DNA from: Rhizobium oryziradicis
GTDB taxonomy: Bacteria > Pseudomonadota > Alphaproteobacteria > Rhizobiales > Rhizobiaceae
Assembly (NCBI RefSeq): GCF_001939045.1
Contig: NZ_MKIM01000025.1
Coordinates: 367,707 to 431,706, forward strand
Direction: 5' to 3'
Length of the DNA: 64,000 nucleotides
Shown here: positions 18,811 through 28,753 of the stretch, in pieces
Numbering within the stretch: the first letter of the stretch is position 1
Layout of the letters: every line of letters starts with the position of its first letter
Translations under genes and position numbers: made by a program
The notes under the pieces: generated by a model
What the model saw: the letters and a program-made list of their open reading frames with translations, nothing else
Told to the model about the DNA's origin: nothing
Database searches by the model: none

Positions 18811-18830
18811 ACTGTCTTTGAGAACGCATT

Positions 18831-18866
18831 AAAAAAGGCGCTGAGATTGCTCTCGGCGCCTTTTTT
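18831..18866. terminator. Bidirectional terminator between fabI and the RsmC-like gene
   Basis: The stem AAAAAAGGCGCTGAG/CTCTCGGCGCCTTTTTT, with ATTG in the loop, is flanked by A and T runs that serve both converging genes. Confidence 0.85.
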
Positions 18867-18869
18867 GTT

Positions 18870-19886
18870 TTACTTCTTGGCCCACAGCACCTTGTAACGA
18901 GCATTGCGGCAGGTCTCGCCGGTTTGGCGGAAATTGGCCGCCAAGAGCGGCTCATAGGCCAGACCACGGTTGGCCACCATCAACAACTCGCCACCACTGC
19001 GCACAGCGTCAGCCGCCGTTTTGATCATTGCTTCACCGATGGCAGGCTCTGTGGCGTGACCTTCATGGAAGGGTGGGTTCATGATCACCAGATCGTATTT
19101 TTCTTTGGTCGGCTCTGCGCCGAGATCCTGCCAGAAGAAGCGCGTGGTGAGGGCTGGGCAATTGCTGGCCAGATTCTTCTTGGCCTGCTCCAGCGCATCA
19201 TAATTGGCTTCAAACAGATCGATGCGATTGGTGCGCGGCGATTTATGCGCCAGCATCACCGAGAGATAGCCCCAGCCCGCGCCAAAATCGGCCGCATTGC
19301 CATCGAAATTCTCAGGGAAACGGCTGGCCAACAGCTCGGAGCCGGGATCGGCGTGCATGTGGGAGAACAGACCTGGATAGGTCTCGAACTTGCCTTCCAC
19401 CATCACCGGCTTGGAGGCCAGCGCGGCAACAGCAGCAGTTACATCAGAAGGCACATAGAACCACACGGCAATGCCGTGATATTTCGGCATGGATTGTGGC
19501 TCCAGGCCCAGGCGCTCCACCTGCTTGCGCAGCGGCTGGATGCCATCTTCCTTGGAGCCTGCCAGAATGACCACACCACCGGCGCACACACGCGACAGCG
19601 CCTCCGCCACGCGGTTTTCATTCAGGCCCTTGTGCTTGCCAGCCAGCACCAGTGCGCCATCAAATTCATCGCCCTCAATCACCGGAACGGGGTTTTGGCG
19701 CGATGCCTCAAGACGGCGGAATTCCGGGCGGAAGCCCTGAACAACAGTCAGATCGGCGGCAAAGCCATCCGGCTTCACAAAGCCAGCTTCTGCGCCGAGA
19801 AACAGGTAACGTTCGCCCTCGCCCGGCAGGGCAACGGCTTCGGTGACAAACGGATGGAACAGGGTTTTCAGGGTTTCGCGGCTCAT
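18870..19886 (-). CDS. rsmC: RsmC-like 16S rRNA guanine-N2 methyltransferase
   Basis: 338 residues built of two Rossmann-like methyltransferase domains. The N-terminal one (about 1-165) is degenerate. The C-terminal one has SAM-binding motif AADFGAGWGYLSVMLAH and catalytic NPPFHEGHATEP. RsmC methylates G1207 of 16S rRNA; the close paralogue RlmG modifies 23S G1835, and the two are hard to separate without alignment. Single gene, convergent with fabI. Confidence 0.82.
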   Translation of the reverse strand: MSRETLKTLFHPFVTEAVALPGEGERYLFLGAEAGFVKPDGFAADLTVVQGFRPEFRRLEASRQNPVPVIEGDEFDGALVLAGKHKGLNENRVAEALSRVCAGGVVILAGSKEDGIQPLRKQVERLGLEPQSMPKYHGIAVWFYVPSDVTAAVAALASKPVMVEGKFETYPGLFSHMHADPGSELLASRFPENFDGNAADFGAGWGYLSVMLAHKSPRTNRIDLFEANYDALEQAKKNLASNCPALTTRFFWQDLGAEPTKEKYDLVIMNPPFHEGHATEPAIGEAMIKTAADAVRSGGELLMVANRGLAYEPLLAANFRQTGETCRNARYKVLWAKK

Positions 19887-19959
19887 GGTGGCTCTCTAAA
19901 GCAATGCGCGGACTGCGCAGGGCTTTCCTTGGCGCAATTGCGTGAAACAAACAGGGTAA

Positions 19960-19990
19960 CAAAAAAGGCGCGGAAAGTCTCCCGCGCCTT
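19960..19990 (-). terminator. Terminator of pnp
   Basis: 9-bp stem AAGGCGCGG/CCGCGCCTT, loop AAAGTCTC; TTTT run on the minus strand side, 20 nt past the pnp stop. Confidence 0.85.
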
Positions 19991-20010
19991 CAGAGATGGA
20001 GAAGCTGCGC

Positions 20011-22152
20011 TTATTCAGCGGCAGCGTCGCCTTCAGCTTTCTTCTCAACGATTTCCTTGCCGGATGCCTGATCGACAACCTTCATGGACAGGCGAACCTT
20101 GCCGCGCTCATCAAAGCCCATCAGCTTGACCCAGACCTTGTCGCCTTCCTTGACCACGTCAGAGGTCTTGGCAACGCGCTCGGACGCCAGCTGCGAGATA
20201 TGCACGAGGCCATCACGCGAACCGAAGAAGTTGACGAATGCGCCGAAGTCAGCGGTCTTCACAACCGTGCCTTCGTAAACAACGCCAATTTCAGGCTCTG
20301 CCACGATGGAGTGAATCCACTTGCGGGCAGCTTCGATTTCCTTGCCCGAAGAAGACGCGATCTTGATCGTGCCATCGTCTTCGATGTTGATCTTTGCGCC
20401 GGTCTTTTCAACGATTTCGCGAATAACCTTGCCGCCGGAGCCGATAACTTCACGGATCTTGTCGACCGGAATGTTCATCACTTCGATGCGTGGCGCGAAT
20501 TCGCCGAGCTGCGAGCGACCCTCGGTGATGGCATTGGCCATTTCGCCGAGGATGTGCTTGCGACCGCCCTGTGCCTGCGCCAGAGCAACCTTCATGATCT
20601 CTTCGGTGATACCGGCGATCTTGATGTCCATCTGCAGCGAGGTGATGCCGTCAGCCGTACCTGCAACCTTGAAGTCCATGTCGCCGAGGTGATCTTCGTC
20701 GCCGAGAATGTCGGACAGAACGGCAAAGCGCTCACCTTCGAGGATCAGACCCATGGCGATACCAGCAACTGGCTTGGCCAAAGGCACACCCGCATCCATC
20801 AGCGCCAGCGACGTGCCGCAAACGGTGGCCATCGAGGACGAACCGTTGGATTCGGTGATCTCGGAGACAACGCGCAGCGTGTAAGGGAACTGCTCAGGAG
20901 CAGGCAGCATGGGGCGAATAGCGCGCCATGCCAGCTTGCCGTGACCGATTTCGCGGCGGCCCGGAGAGCCCATGCGGCCTGTTTCACCAACCGAATAGGG
21001 AGGGAAGTTGTAATGCAGAAGGAAGCGTTCCTTGTACATGCCGGTCAGGCTGTCCACATACTGCTCGTCTTCGCCGGTGCCCAGCGTGGCAACAACGATG
21101 GCCTGGGTTTCGCCGCGGGTAAACAGGGCAGAACCGTGGGTGCGTGGCAGAAGGCCAACTTCCGATACGATCGGGCGAACGGTTTCCAGATCGCGGCCGT
21201 CGATACGGCTCTTGGTGTCAAGAATGTTCCAACGAACAATCTTGGCCTGCAGGTGCTTGAACACAGCGCCAACAACTTCAGCCGTGTACTTTGGCTCAAC
21301 ACCTTCAGGGAAGAAATGCGCCTTGACCTTGGCCTTCACGGCGTCAACGGCTGTGTAACGATCAGCCTTCTGGGTGATCTTGTAGGCAGCGCGCAGTTCT
21401 GTTTCAGCCAGCTTCAGCATTTCTGCTTCCAGCTCGGAATGATCTTCCGGTTCAAACTCGCGTGGTTCCTTGGCAGCCACTTCGGCCAGCTTGATGATCG
21501 CATCGATCACCGGCTGGAAACCGCGATGACCAAACATCACTGCACCGAGCATGATCTCTTCGTTCAGTTCCTTGGCTTCCGATTCTACCATCAAAACAGC
21601 GTCGGTGGTACCAGCAACAACCAGATCCAGAACCGATTCATCCATCTCGTCCAGATGCGGGTTCAGAACATATTCGCCGTTGATGTAGCCAACGCGCGCG
21701 CCGCCAACCGGGCCCATGAAAGGCACGCCAGACAGGGTCAGCGCAGCAGAAGCAGCCACCATCGACAAAACGTCAGGATTGTTTTCCAGATCATGCTGGA
21801 TAACCGTCACAACAACCTGCGTATCGTTCTTGTAGCCTTCTGGGAACAGCGGACGGATTGGACGGTCGATCAGACGCGACACAAGCGTTTCGTTTTCGCT
21901 TGGACGGCCTTCGCGCTTGAAATAGCCGCCAGGAATTTTGCCGGCAGCGTAGGTCTTTTCCTGATAGTTCACGGTCAGGGGGAAGAAATCCTGACCTGGC
22001 TTTGGCGACTTGGCGGACACAACGGTCGCCAAAACAACGGTTTCGCCATAGGTGGCCAGAACCGCACCATCAGCCTGACGGGCGATCTTGCCAGTTTCCA
22101 GCTTCAGCGGGCGGCCTGCCCACTCAATCTCAACGCTATGCGTATCAAACAT
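20011..22152 (-). CDS. pnp: Polynucleotide phosphorylase
   Basis: 713 residues. 3'-5' phosphorolytic exoribonuclease of the RNA degradosome. Two RNase PH domains (about 5-225 and 315-545; [21 protein letters not shown] in the first, [16 protein letters not shown] motif in the second) are followed by a KH domain ([17 protein letters not shown]) and an S1 domain ([19 protein letters not shown]). ATG 22152 ([14 protein letters not shown]) is the family start with AAGGAC upstream; an earlier in-frame start would add 17 residues. It lies downstream of rpsO, with stem-loops in the leader. Confidence 0.98.
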   Translation of the reverse strand: MFDTHSVEIEWAGRPLKLETGKIARQADGAVLATYGETVVLATVVSAKSPKPGQDFFPLTVNYQEKTYAAGKIPGGYFKREGRPSENETLVSRLIDRPIRPLFPEGYKNDTQVVVTVIQHDLENNPDVLSMVAASAALTLSGVPFMGPVGGARVGYINGEYVLNPHLDEMDESVLDLVVAGTTDAVLMVESEAKELNEEIMLGAVMFGHRGFQPVIDAIIKLAEVAAKEPREFEPEDHSELEAEMLKLAETELRAAYKITQKADRYTAVDAVKAKVKAHFFPEGVEPKYTAEVVGAVFKHLQAKIVRWNILDTKSRIDGRDLETVRPIVSEVGLLPRTHGSALFTRGETQAIVVATLGTGEDEQYVDSLTGMYKERFLLHYNFPPYSVGETGRMGSPGRREIGHGKLAWRAIRPMLPAPEQFPYTLRVVSEITESNGSSSMATVCGTSLALMDAGVPLAKPVAGIAMGLILEGERFAVLSDILGDEDHLGDMDFKVAGTADGITSLQMDIKIAGITEEIMKVALAQAQGGRKHILGEMANAITEGRSQLGEFAPRIEVMNIPVDKIREVIGSGGKVIREIVEKTGAKINIEDDGTIKIASSSGKEIEAARKWIHSIVAEPEIGVVYEGTVVKTADFGAFVNFFGSRDGLVHISQLASERVAKTSDVVKEGDKVWVKLMGFDERGKVRLSMKVVDQASGKEIVEKKAEGDAAAE

Positions 22153-22468
22153 ATCTTGTCCTTCGTATGCGGCAAGCGCACCCAGATCAGCGTGAAGCTT
22201 CATAGGTCAAGCGCATTGCCACATTGTGCTGACACATCACGGGCAAGACAGCGGGAGGCTTCAAAAGCGCATAGCGCGACTGCGAAGCATCCAACAATCC
22301 TGCCCCATGACAGGTCATCGGTTACAATCAGCAACACCGGCCCATCCGGGTTGCTTTTTCGCTTTTCGGCATTTTTGCCAAAAAAGCTGATCAGATGGAG
22401 CCATATTGATAAGCTCCAGAAATACAAACGGCGGGCCTTCCTTTTCAGGTAAGCCCGCCGAAGAACAC
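22153..22468 (-). other. rpsO-pnp intergenic region with stem-loops
   Basis: 316 bp with no gene. On the minus strand it holds a GC stem CGGCGGGC/GCCCGCCG right after rpsO (22429-22460), a second hairpin GCTTTT..AAAAGC (22361-22387) and a third AGCAAC..GTTGCT with CCGG inner pairs (22330-22355) upstream of pnp. The last two may form the pnp leader. Confidence 0.55.
22420..22460 (-). terminator. Hairpin/terminator after rpsO
   Basis: 8-bp GC stem with a 16-nt loop, followed on the minus strand by TTTGTATTTC, 9 nt past the rpsO stop. The moderate T content suggests partial termination or an mRNA-processing hairpin. Confidence 0.55.
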
Positions 22469-22738
22469 TTAGCGGCGAATGCCCAGGCTAGCAATCAGCT
22501 TGCTGTAGCGGCCTTCGTCCTTCTTCTTGAGATAATCAAGAAGCGAACGGCGGGTCGAAACCAGTGTCAAAAGACCACGACGGGAATGGTTATCCTTCTT
22601 GTGGCCCTTGAAGTGTTCGGTCAGATTGGTGATCCGCTCGGTCAGGATAGCAACCTGTACTTCTGGCGAACCAGTGTCGCCTTCAACGGTTGCATATTCC
22701 TTGATAAGGGCGGCTTTACGCTCTGCAGTAATCGACAT
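22469..22738 (-). CDS. rpsO: 30S ribosomal protein S15
   Basis: 89 residues, the standard length. Binds 16S rRNA in the central domain and contacts 23S rRNA in a bridge. Family motifs are [17 protein letters not shown] and [22 protein letters not shown] 22738 has AAAGGAA upstream; the in-frame upstream start at 22783 is rejected because S15 begins MSITAERK. It belongs to the truB-rpsO-pnp line, but a small kinase gene is inserted between truB and it. Confidence 0.98.
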   Translation of the reverse strand: MSITAERKAALIKEYATVEGDTGSPEVQVAILTERITNLTEHFKGHKKDNHSRRGLLTLVSTRRSLLDYLKKKDEGRYSKLIASLGIRR

Positions 22739-22911
22739 CGTATATTCCTTTCGGAGAATGAGAAATAAGACGCCTTTAGCCAAGATGTCGTCCAGCTAAG
22801 GCCATGAATGCACGCAAACACGTTTGGATGCTGGCGTGCCTATACAATATCCGCACCCGCAAGGGAAGAGCAGATATTGCTAAGGTTCCTGCAACGCGCG
22901 CACCCATGGAA

Positions 22912-23409
22912 TCATCTGCATTTATCGCAACACTTTGAGAGAATGTGATCAACAACCTGCCCGACAGGGGCATTTGCATCAATTTTCACCCCCGTGGGTG
23001 TGTCTTCTCTGGTTGCATGCAAGCGCAAAACCAACGCCCGCTCCTCTGGCTTTGCACCAAATTCGTCGCTGGGCCGAGCCGATAATCGCGTCTTCAAAGC
23101 ATCAAGATCAACATCCAGAACGAAGACACCATCGAACAGATCGATAAAATGGTAAAAATTCCGGGAGCCGCCGCAAAAGAAAGACATTGCCACGCTTTGA
23201 TCGCCAATCAATGCTTTGACTTTGCTGACATCCCAGATGTGATGTTCGTGGCAGGCCCCTTCCAGCGGTTCTCCCGTCTGCGGATCACCTTGATAGGCCA
23301 AAGCGCGATCACCATGGATGGCATGATATCCACGCCGCAGCAGTTCATCGCACACCGTGGTCTTGCCACTGCACGACACACCTTCGATCAAATAATTTCT
23401 GACACCCAT
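22912..23409 (-). CDS. P-loop nucleoside/nucleotide kinase-like protein
   Basis: 165 residues. The Walker A motif IEGVSCSGKTTVCDELLRRG opens the protein; a Walker B-like strand GVFVLDVDLDALKTRL follows, with a short Arg-containing lid (LSARPSDEFG). The overall form is that of small AAA/zeta-toxin-like or adenylate-kinase-like phosphotransferases. The substrate is unknown. ATG 23409 has GGAG 8 nt upstream. It lies between truB and rpsO on the same strand, an insertion into an otherwise conserved cluster, with gaps of 80 and 173 bp, so it may be transcribed with truB. Confidence 0.72.
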   Translation of the reverse strand: MGVRNYLIEGVSCSGKTTVCDELLRRGYHAIHGDRALAYQGDPQTGEPLEGACHEHHIWDVSKVKALIGDQSVAMSFFCGGSRNFYHFIDLFDGVFVLDVDLDALKTRLSARPSDEFGAKPEERALVLRLHATREDTPTGVKIDANAPVGQVVDHILSKCCDKCR

Positions 23410-23489
23410 GTCTTGGCTCCGCTGTCGCAATGCCCGCTTATCTATGCGCCCATTGCGACAGCGATTTGAAAATTATTGTCGTCTCTCGC

Positions 23490-24419
23490 TCAGTTGAAAA
23501 CCCGCTTCGGGCGGAACTCGCCTTCACCGATTTCCCCAATGGCCACCAGCTTGCCCGCCGCAAACGCCACAGCTTCCGGCTCGGCCACTGGCGCATCGCG
23601 GCCACGCAGCAAAATCGGATTGCCCATACGCAGACGGTGCGCCTGATCATCACTGATGCGGATCTGCGGCAAAGCCATCAGCGCTTCGCCCGTATCAAAC
23701 AGGAAGGCATCGAGGGCGGCAAGCCGCTCATCGCGATCTTCGATTGCTTCGAGCGCCACCAGATCTTCCAAAGGCACCATCATGTCTTCGGCAAAGGGTG
23801 CGACAAACGAGCGGCGCAGCTCGGAAATATGGCCATAGCAGCCCAGATCGCGGCCAAAATCGCGGGCCAGCGAGCGCACATAGGTGCCCTTGCCGCATTC
23901 CACTTCAAACCATGCCCGATCTTCCTCAGCTTTCAAAAGTGTCAGGCGATGCACTTCCACCTCACGCGATGGAATTTCGACAACCTCACCCTCGCGGGCC
24001 AGATCATAGGCGCGTTCGCCAGCAATCTTGATGGCCGAAAACTGCGGCGGGATCTGGTTGATCACGCCGGTATAATGCGGCAGCAACGCCTGAATCTCTT
24101 CCGCAGTGGGGCGCAGATCCGAGGTCTGGGTGGCCTCGCCTTCCAAATCGTCGGTGGAGCGCTCTTCACCCCAGCTGACGGTGAATTCATAGATCTTGCG
24201 ACCATCCATCACATACGGCACGGTCTTGGTGGCATCACCCAGCGCAATCGGCAACATGCCAGACGCCAAGGGGTCCAATGTGCCAGCGTGGCCAGCTTTT
24301 TGGGCGTTGAACAGCCATTTGATTTTGCCGACCGCTTCGGTCGAGCCAAAATCCACCGGCTTATCAAGAATCAACCAGCCGGAAACCGGACGGCCTTTGG
24401 GTTTTCTGGGTTTGGACAT
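23490..24419 (-). CDS. truB: tRNA pseudouridine-55 synthase
   Basis: 309 residues. Converts U55 in the T-loop of tRNAs to pseudouridine. The catalytic Asp is in [17 protein letters not shown]; other family motifs are [20 protein letters not shown] and [16 protein letters not shown]. It has an N-terminal basic leader [19 protein letters not shown] and a C-terminal PUA-like region. The start is 6 nt after rbfA, in the same operon. Confidence 0.97.
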   Translation of the reverse strand: MSKPRKPKGRPVSGWLILDKPVDFGSTEAVGKIKWLFNAQKAGHAGTLDPLASGMLPIALGDATKTVPYVMDGRKIYEFTVSWGEERSTDDLEGEATQTSDLRPTAEEIQALLPHYTGVINQIPPQFSAIKIAGERAYDLAREGEVVEIPSREVEVHRLTLLKAEEDRAWFEVECGKGTYVRSLARDFGRDLGCYGHISELRRSFVAPFAEDMMVPLEDLVALEAIEDRDERLAALDAFLFDTGEALMALPQIRISDDQAHRLRMGNPILLRGRDAPVAEPEAVAFAAGKLVAIGEIGEGEFRPKRVFN

Positions 24420-24425
24420 TGGATG

Positions 24426-24839
24426 CTATTCGTCTTCTTGCTTGTCGTCATCGGGGCCAAGGTCGCGCGCCACTTCGGGCGAGCGCAAAAGCTCATCGAT
24501 CTTGCGGTAATTGTCGAAGCTGGTGTCATCGCGAAACCGCACTTCCGGCATATATTTCATCTGCCGAAGCTGACCACCCAGACGTCCGCGAATGTATTTC
24601 GCATGGCGGTTCAGGGCGGCAATCACGCCGTCATGATCGGCCACACCAATCGGTGATACATAGGCGGTGGCGATTTTCAAATCCGGCGACATGCGCACTT
24701 CCGAAATGGAAATCACCGTCTTTTCAATAATATCGTCGCGTACCTCACCCCGTTGCAAAACCTGGGTAATGGCGGCGCGGACCTGTTCGCCAACGCGCAG
24801 CATTCGCTGCGATGGCGAGGAACTTGTTGCTTTGCTCAT
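24426..24839 (-). CDS. rbfA: Ribosome-binding factor A
   Basis: 137 residues. Assists 16S rRNA maturation and 30S assembly, binding near helix 44. The KH-like fold shows [21 protein letters not shown] and [24 protein letters not shown] segments, and the tail is acidic (PDDDKQEDE). It sits between infB and truB as in most bacteria; a hairpin at 24942-24973 separates it from infB, so it may be expressed partly by read-through. Confidence 0.95.
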   Translation of the reverse strand: MSKATSSSPSQRMLRVGEQVRAAITQVLQRGEVRDDIIEKTVISISEVRMSPDLKIATAYVSPIGVADHDGVIAALNRHAKYIRGRLGGQLRQMKYMPEVRFRDDTSFDNYRKIDELLRSPEVARDLGPDDDKQEDE

Positions 24840-24941
24840 ATTAGTTTCTCATTTGCCCGCATCGGGCGTGGGGGATCGAACCCTGTACGGATGCTCCACG
24901 CTTTCCTCTGGAAAAGCAAGGATCACCAGTTTGACTGTCTT

Positions 24942-24973
24942 TGAAAAGGGAGGCCGCCGATTAAGCGGCCTCC
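24942..24973 (-). terminator. Hairpin after infB
   Basis: 9-bp stem GGAGGCCGC/GCGGCCTCC with a 7-nt loop, followed by CTTTTC on the minus strand, 17 nt past the infB stop. The short T run suggests partial termination before rbfA. Confidence 0.6.
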
Positions 24974-24989
24974 GCATAGATAACGCCGA

Positions 24990-27950
24990 TTAGAGCGTAC
25001 GTGTGATGTGTTCCACGCGGAAGCACTCGATGGTGTCGCCTGCGCGGATATCTTCGTAGTTTTCGAACGCCATACCGCATTCCTGACCCATCGGCACGTC
25101 GGACACTTCGTCCTTGAAGCGCTTGAGTGTCTTGAGCTTGCCTTCGTGGATAACCACGTTATCGCGCACCAGACGCACGCCAGCACCACGCTCGACCTTG
25201 CCCTCGATAACACGGCAACCAGCGACCTTGCCGGTCTTGGTGATGTTGAACACTTCGAGGATCTCGGCATTGCCGAGGAAGGTTTCGCGACGCTCTGGCG
25301 ACAGAAGGCCGGACATGGCCGCTTTTACGTCATCCACCAGATCGTAGATGATGTTGTAATAGCGGATTTCGGTGCCAGCACGCTCGGCGGCCAACTTGGC
25401 CTGGGCATTGGCACGAACGTTGAAGCCGATGATGGCGGCGTTCGATGCTTCTGCCAGTGCCAGATCCGACTCGGTGATACCACCTGCACCGGAGTGAACG
25501 ATGCGAGCGCGCACTTCGTCAGTGCCCAGCTTGTCGAGAGCACCAATGATGGCTTCGACAGAACCCTGCACGTCGGCCTTGATGACCAGCGGGAATTCCT
25601 TGAAGCCAGTGTTCTGGAGCTGGCTCATCATCTGTTCCAGCGAACCGCGCTGACCAGATTGACGGGCTGCGGCCTTATCACGGGCCAGACGCTGACGATA
25701 TTCGGAAATTTCGCGGGCGCGGGCTTCATTTTCAACAACCGCGAACCGATCACCAGCCGCTGGCGTGCCGGACAGGCCGAGGATCTCGACCGGCATGGCA
25801 GGACCCGCTTCCTTGACGTGATTGCCCTTGTCGTTGACCAGAGCGCGCACACGGCCCCACTGATCGCCAGCAACGATAATCTGGCCCGGACGCAACGTAC
25901 CCTTCTGAACGAGCACGGTAGCAACTGCACCACGACCGCGATCGAGCTGGGCTTCCACAACCGTACCTTCAGCCGTGCGGGTCGGATCGGCCTTGAGGTC
26001 GAGAATTTCGGCCTGCAACAGCACGGCTTCCAGAAGCTTGTCGAGATTCAGTCTGGCCTTGGCCGACACTTCCACGTCGAGCACTTCACCGCCCATGGAT
26101 TCAACGAAGACTTCGTACTGGAGAAGCTGCTGACGCACCTTTTCCGGATTGGCTTCGTGCTTGTCGATCTTGTTGATCGCAACAATGATCGGCACATTGG
26201 CAGCCTTGGCGTGGCTGATCGATTCAATCGTCTGCGGCATCACGGCATCGTCAGCCGCAACCACCAGAATGGCGATATCGGTGACCTGTGCACCACGGGC
26301 ACGCATGGCCGTAAAGGCGGCGTGGCCGGGGGTGTCGATGAAGGTGATCTTCTGGCCGTTATGCTCAACCTGATAGGCACCGATGTGCTGGGTAATGCCA
26401 CCGGCTTCACCTGTCACAACGCTGGTCTGGCGGATAGCGTCGAGCAGCGAGGTCTTACCGTGGTCAACGTGACCCATAATGGTGACAACCGGCGGACGCG
26501 ATACCATTTCACCGGCATCATCAGCCACGTTGAAGATACCTTCTTCAACGTCGGATTCCGACACGCGCTTGACGGTATGGCCAAATTCGGTGGCGATCAA
26601 TTCAGCCAGATCGGCGTCAATGACGTCGCCAGCCTTCATCATCTGGCCTTCCTTCATCAGGTACTTGATCACGTCAACGGCGCGTTCAGACATACGCTGC
26701 GACAGTTCCTGAATGGTGATGGTTTCCGGCAGGATGACTTCGCGCATAACCTTTTCGCGGGTTTCCTGCATCTGGCTGCGGCGGAATTTTTCCTGACGGC
26801 GACGCATGGCCGACAAGGAGCGACCACGGCTTGCGCCATCATCATCCACAGCTGCCGTAGTCACGGTCAACTTGCCACGGCGGCGTTCATCCTCGGTCTT
26901 TGGACGGGCAGGAACCTTGGCAGGTTCAGGACGCACAACCTTGCCACGGGCAGGCGCGCCACCACGAGGAGCCGGACGGCCTTCTTCTTCATCTGCACCA
27001 GCCTTGCGACCGCGCACAAAACCAGGCGCTGGCGTTGGCGGCGCTGTTCTGGTCACGGATGGCGTGGTGCGGGTCGATGGTTCCGCGTTGCGCGGGGCTG
27101 GAGCCACAGGCTCGGCAACAGGGGCAGGTGCCGGAGGCGCTTTGGCCGCCTCAATTGCACGGGCCTTTTCTTCCTCAGCCTTGCGCAGGGCTTCAGCTTC
27201 CATCTCAATCTTGCGGGCCGCAGCTTCGGCTTCACGGCGCACTTCTTCTTCAGCGCGGCGCTTGGCGTCTTCCACTTCACGGGCCTGCGCCTCGATCAGA
27301 GCGCGGCGACGCGCATCCATTTCGCTGGCGGAAAGGTCATGCAATACGGCACCACGTGGACGATCAGGACCGCGCGAGGATCGATCTGGCTGACGGTTCT
27401 GCTGGTTTGCGCCATTGCCTTGTGGGCGGCCTTGCTGACCCTGCGGACGACCTTGACCCTGTCCTTGCGGACGGCCCTGGTTCTGACCATGATTCTGGCC
27501 TTGCGGACGGTTCTGCTGACCGGCATTGCGGTTTTGCGAATAAGGAGCGCTCGGCTGAGCGCGCGGAGCCGCAGGTGCAGGTGCCGCAGCACGTGGAGCC
27601 ACAGGTGCGGCTGGCGCAGGTGCAACCGGTGCTGAAACAGCCTCTGGTACAGGCGTCGCCGCCACGGGAGCCGGAGCTTGAACCTGCACGGGTGCAGGTG
27701 TTGGCGCTGCTGGTGCAGGTGCCACAGGTGCCGCGGCTTGTGCAGGAGCAGGTGTTGGGGCTGGAGTCTGTGGCGCACGCTCGTCTTCAGGACGGGTTGG
27801 GCGGCGCTTGCGCGTCTCGACCACAACGGCCTTGGTGCGACCGCGACCCATATCCTGGCGCACGGTACCTTGGTTCACTCCCGTCGGCTTGAGCGTGAGT
27901 GTCTTCTTGCCCGCTACGCTGAGTGTCTTGTCGTCTTTGTTGTCGGTCAT
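24990..27950 (-). CDS. infB: Translation initiation factor IF-2
   Basis: 986 residues. Large GTPase that delivers initiator tRNA to the ribosome. A short N-terminal part is followed by a very long low-complexity linker (about 45-370) rich in Ala, Pro, Gln and Arg, with [18 protein letters not shown] repeats and a charged helix (about 205-265). The IF2-N domain (about 405-460) precedes the G domain: P-loop [16 protein letters not shown], switch [19 protein letters not shown] and a SAK-type loop. Beta-barrel and C-terminal domains complete it. ATG 27950 ([12 protein letters not shown]) is chosen over an earlier in-frame codon because it gives the usual alphaproteobacterial start. Confidence 0.97.
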   Translation of the reverse strand: MTDNKDDKTLSVAGKKTLTLKPTGVNQGTVRQDMGRGRTKAVVVETRKRRPTRPEDERAPQTPAPTPAPAQAAAPVAPAPAAPTPAPVQVQAPAPVAATPVPEAVSAPVAPAPAAPVAPRAAAPAPAAPRAQPSAPYSQNRNAGQQNRPQGQNHGQNQGRPQGQGQGRPQGQQGRPQGNGANQQNRQPDRSSRGPDRPRGAVLHDLSASEMDARRRALIEAQAREVEDAKRRAEEEVRREAEAAARKIEMEAEALRKAEEEKARAIEAAKAPPAPAPVAEPVAPAPRNAEPSTRTTPSVTRTAPPTPAPGFVRGRKAGADEEEGRPAPRGGAPARGKVVRPEPAKVPARPKTEDERRRGKLTVTTAAVDDDGASRGRSLSAMRRRQEKFRRSQMQETREKVMREVILPETITIQELSQRMSERAVDVIKYLMKEGQMMKAGDVIDADLAELIATEFGHTVKRVSESDVEEGIFNVADDAGEMVSRPPVVTIMGHVDHGKTSLLDAIRQTSVVTGEAGGITQHIGAYQVEHNGQKITFIDTPGHAAFTAMRARGAQVTDIAILVVAADDAVMPQTIESISHAKAANVPIIVAINKIDKHEANPEKVRQQLLQYEVFVESMGGEVLDVEVSAKARLNLDKLLEAVLLQAEILDLKADPTRTAEGTVVEAQLDRGRGAVATVLVQKGTLRPGQIIVAGDQWGRVRALVNDKGNHVKEAGPAMPVEILGLSGTPAAGDRFAVVENEARAREISEYRQRLARDKAAARQSGQRGSLEQMMSQLQNTGFKEFPLVIKADVQGSVEAIIGALDKLGTDEVRARIVHSGAGGITESDLALAEASNAAIIGFNVRANAQAKLAAERAGTEIRYYNIIYDLVDDVKAAMSGLLSPERRETFLGNAEILEVFNITKTGKVAGCRVIEGKVERGAGVRLVRDNVVIHEGKLKTLKRFKDEVSDVPMGQECGMAFENYEDIRAGDTIECFRVEHITRTL

Positions 27951-28051
27951 TCCGTTCCCGTTCCTTCGAGCGAGGCCGGATGACAAACATCAGACCACGC
28001 CGTTCACATACTGTCCTAAACCACGGAGGCCGGCTTTCGCCGGTGACCGGG

Positions 28052-28753
28052 TCATTGTGGCTTCCGGCCAGTGTCGCTGGACACACGCGGCCAATTGCCA
28101 CGATACGTCTCCAGCAAAGTTGCGCGTTTCACTACACCCTCACCGGCCTGCCCTGCAAGCGCGCAAGCATGGATAAACGCATTCTGGCCTATCAGTTCTT
28201 GCATTTCCGCCTCGGAAAAGAGCTTCAGCGAGGGAATCTCCTCGTCCGTCTCCATTCCAAGGTGCCAGGCCTTGCGGGCCTGGTCCAATTTCCGAACACC
28301 ATCAGCGGCAGCATCGGTGGCATGAAACACACACAAAGCCGAACCACTGCGAATGGCGAGATCAACTTTCGCCGATCCTGTTACAAACTGGCCCGCCTTA
28401 CGCGCCAGATTCATCATTCCCGCCACCTGTTGCACAAGCAGCCTGTCAACCTGCGCGCCCAGATCGGGAGCAACGGTGACATCCGCCTTCAAAGCCCGGG
28501 CGAATTGTTTTTTCGCCACCGCCTTGTCAACGGCCTCGCGGGAAACAGACACCCAGCATCCACGGCCGGGCAGTTCCCGTTTCAGATCCGGCACAACAAC
28601 CCCGTCTGGGGTTGCAACGAACCGGATCAAAGTGTCTGGCGTCCCGGCCTTGCGGGTGACAATGCAAGTGCGGTCATTTTGACCATCCTTGCCCGACACA
28701 CCCTTTTGCGGCTTAGGGGGACGCTCCTTCTCCAATGGTTGATCGGAGGCCAT
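28052..28753 (-). CDS. YlxR family RNA-binding protein
   Basis: 233 residues. The N-terminal YlxR domain (about 25-105) has NDRTCIVTRKAGTPDTLIRFV and LPGRGCWVSVSREAVDKA; the C-terminal half (about 110-195, QQVAGMMNLARKAGQFVTG...) resembles an L7Ae-type RNA-binding fold. This is the longer two-domain form common in alphaproteobacteria. ATG 28753 overlaps the nusA stop (TGATG), so it is coupled to nusA, and GGAG lies 6 nt upstream. Its role is thought to be in transcription or translation control. It sits in the conserved rimP-nusA-ylxR-infB order. Confidence 0.92.
   Translation of the reverse strand: MASDQPLEKERPPKPQKGVSGKDGQNDRTCIVTRKAGTPDTLIRFVATPDGVVVPDLKRELPGRGCWVSVSREAVDKAVAKKQFARALKADVTVAPDLGAQVDRLLVQQVAGMMNLARKAGQFVTGSAKVDLAIRSGSALCVFHATDAAADGVRKLDQARKAWHLGMETDEEIPSLKLFSEAEMQELIGQNAFIHACALAGQAGEGVVKRATLLETYRGNWPRVSSDTGRKPQ

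Noticed and set aside
19996..22452. Very long open plus-strand frame opposite pnp
   Set aside because: It mirrors the codon pattern of pnp in the complementary frame, has no family features, and pnp is certain.
24862..24905. tRNA-like T-arm (GGGTTCGATCCCCC on the minus strand) between rbfA and infB
   Set aside because: Only a T-loop-like stretch and a short GCGTGG/CCACGC stem are present; there is no D-arm, anticodon arm or CCA end, so it is chance or at most a decayed fragment.
25008..27635. Long open plus-strand frame opposite infB
   Set aside because: A shadow of the biased codon use of infB; low-complexity translation with no recognisable domain.
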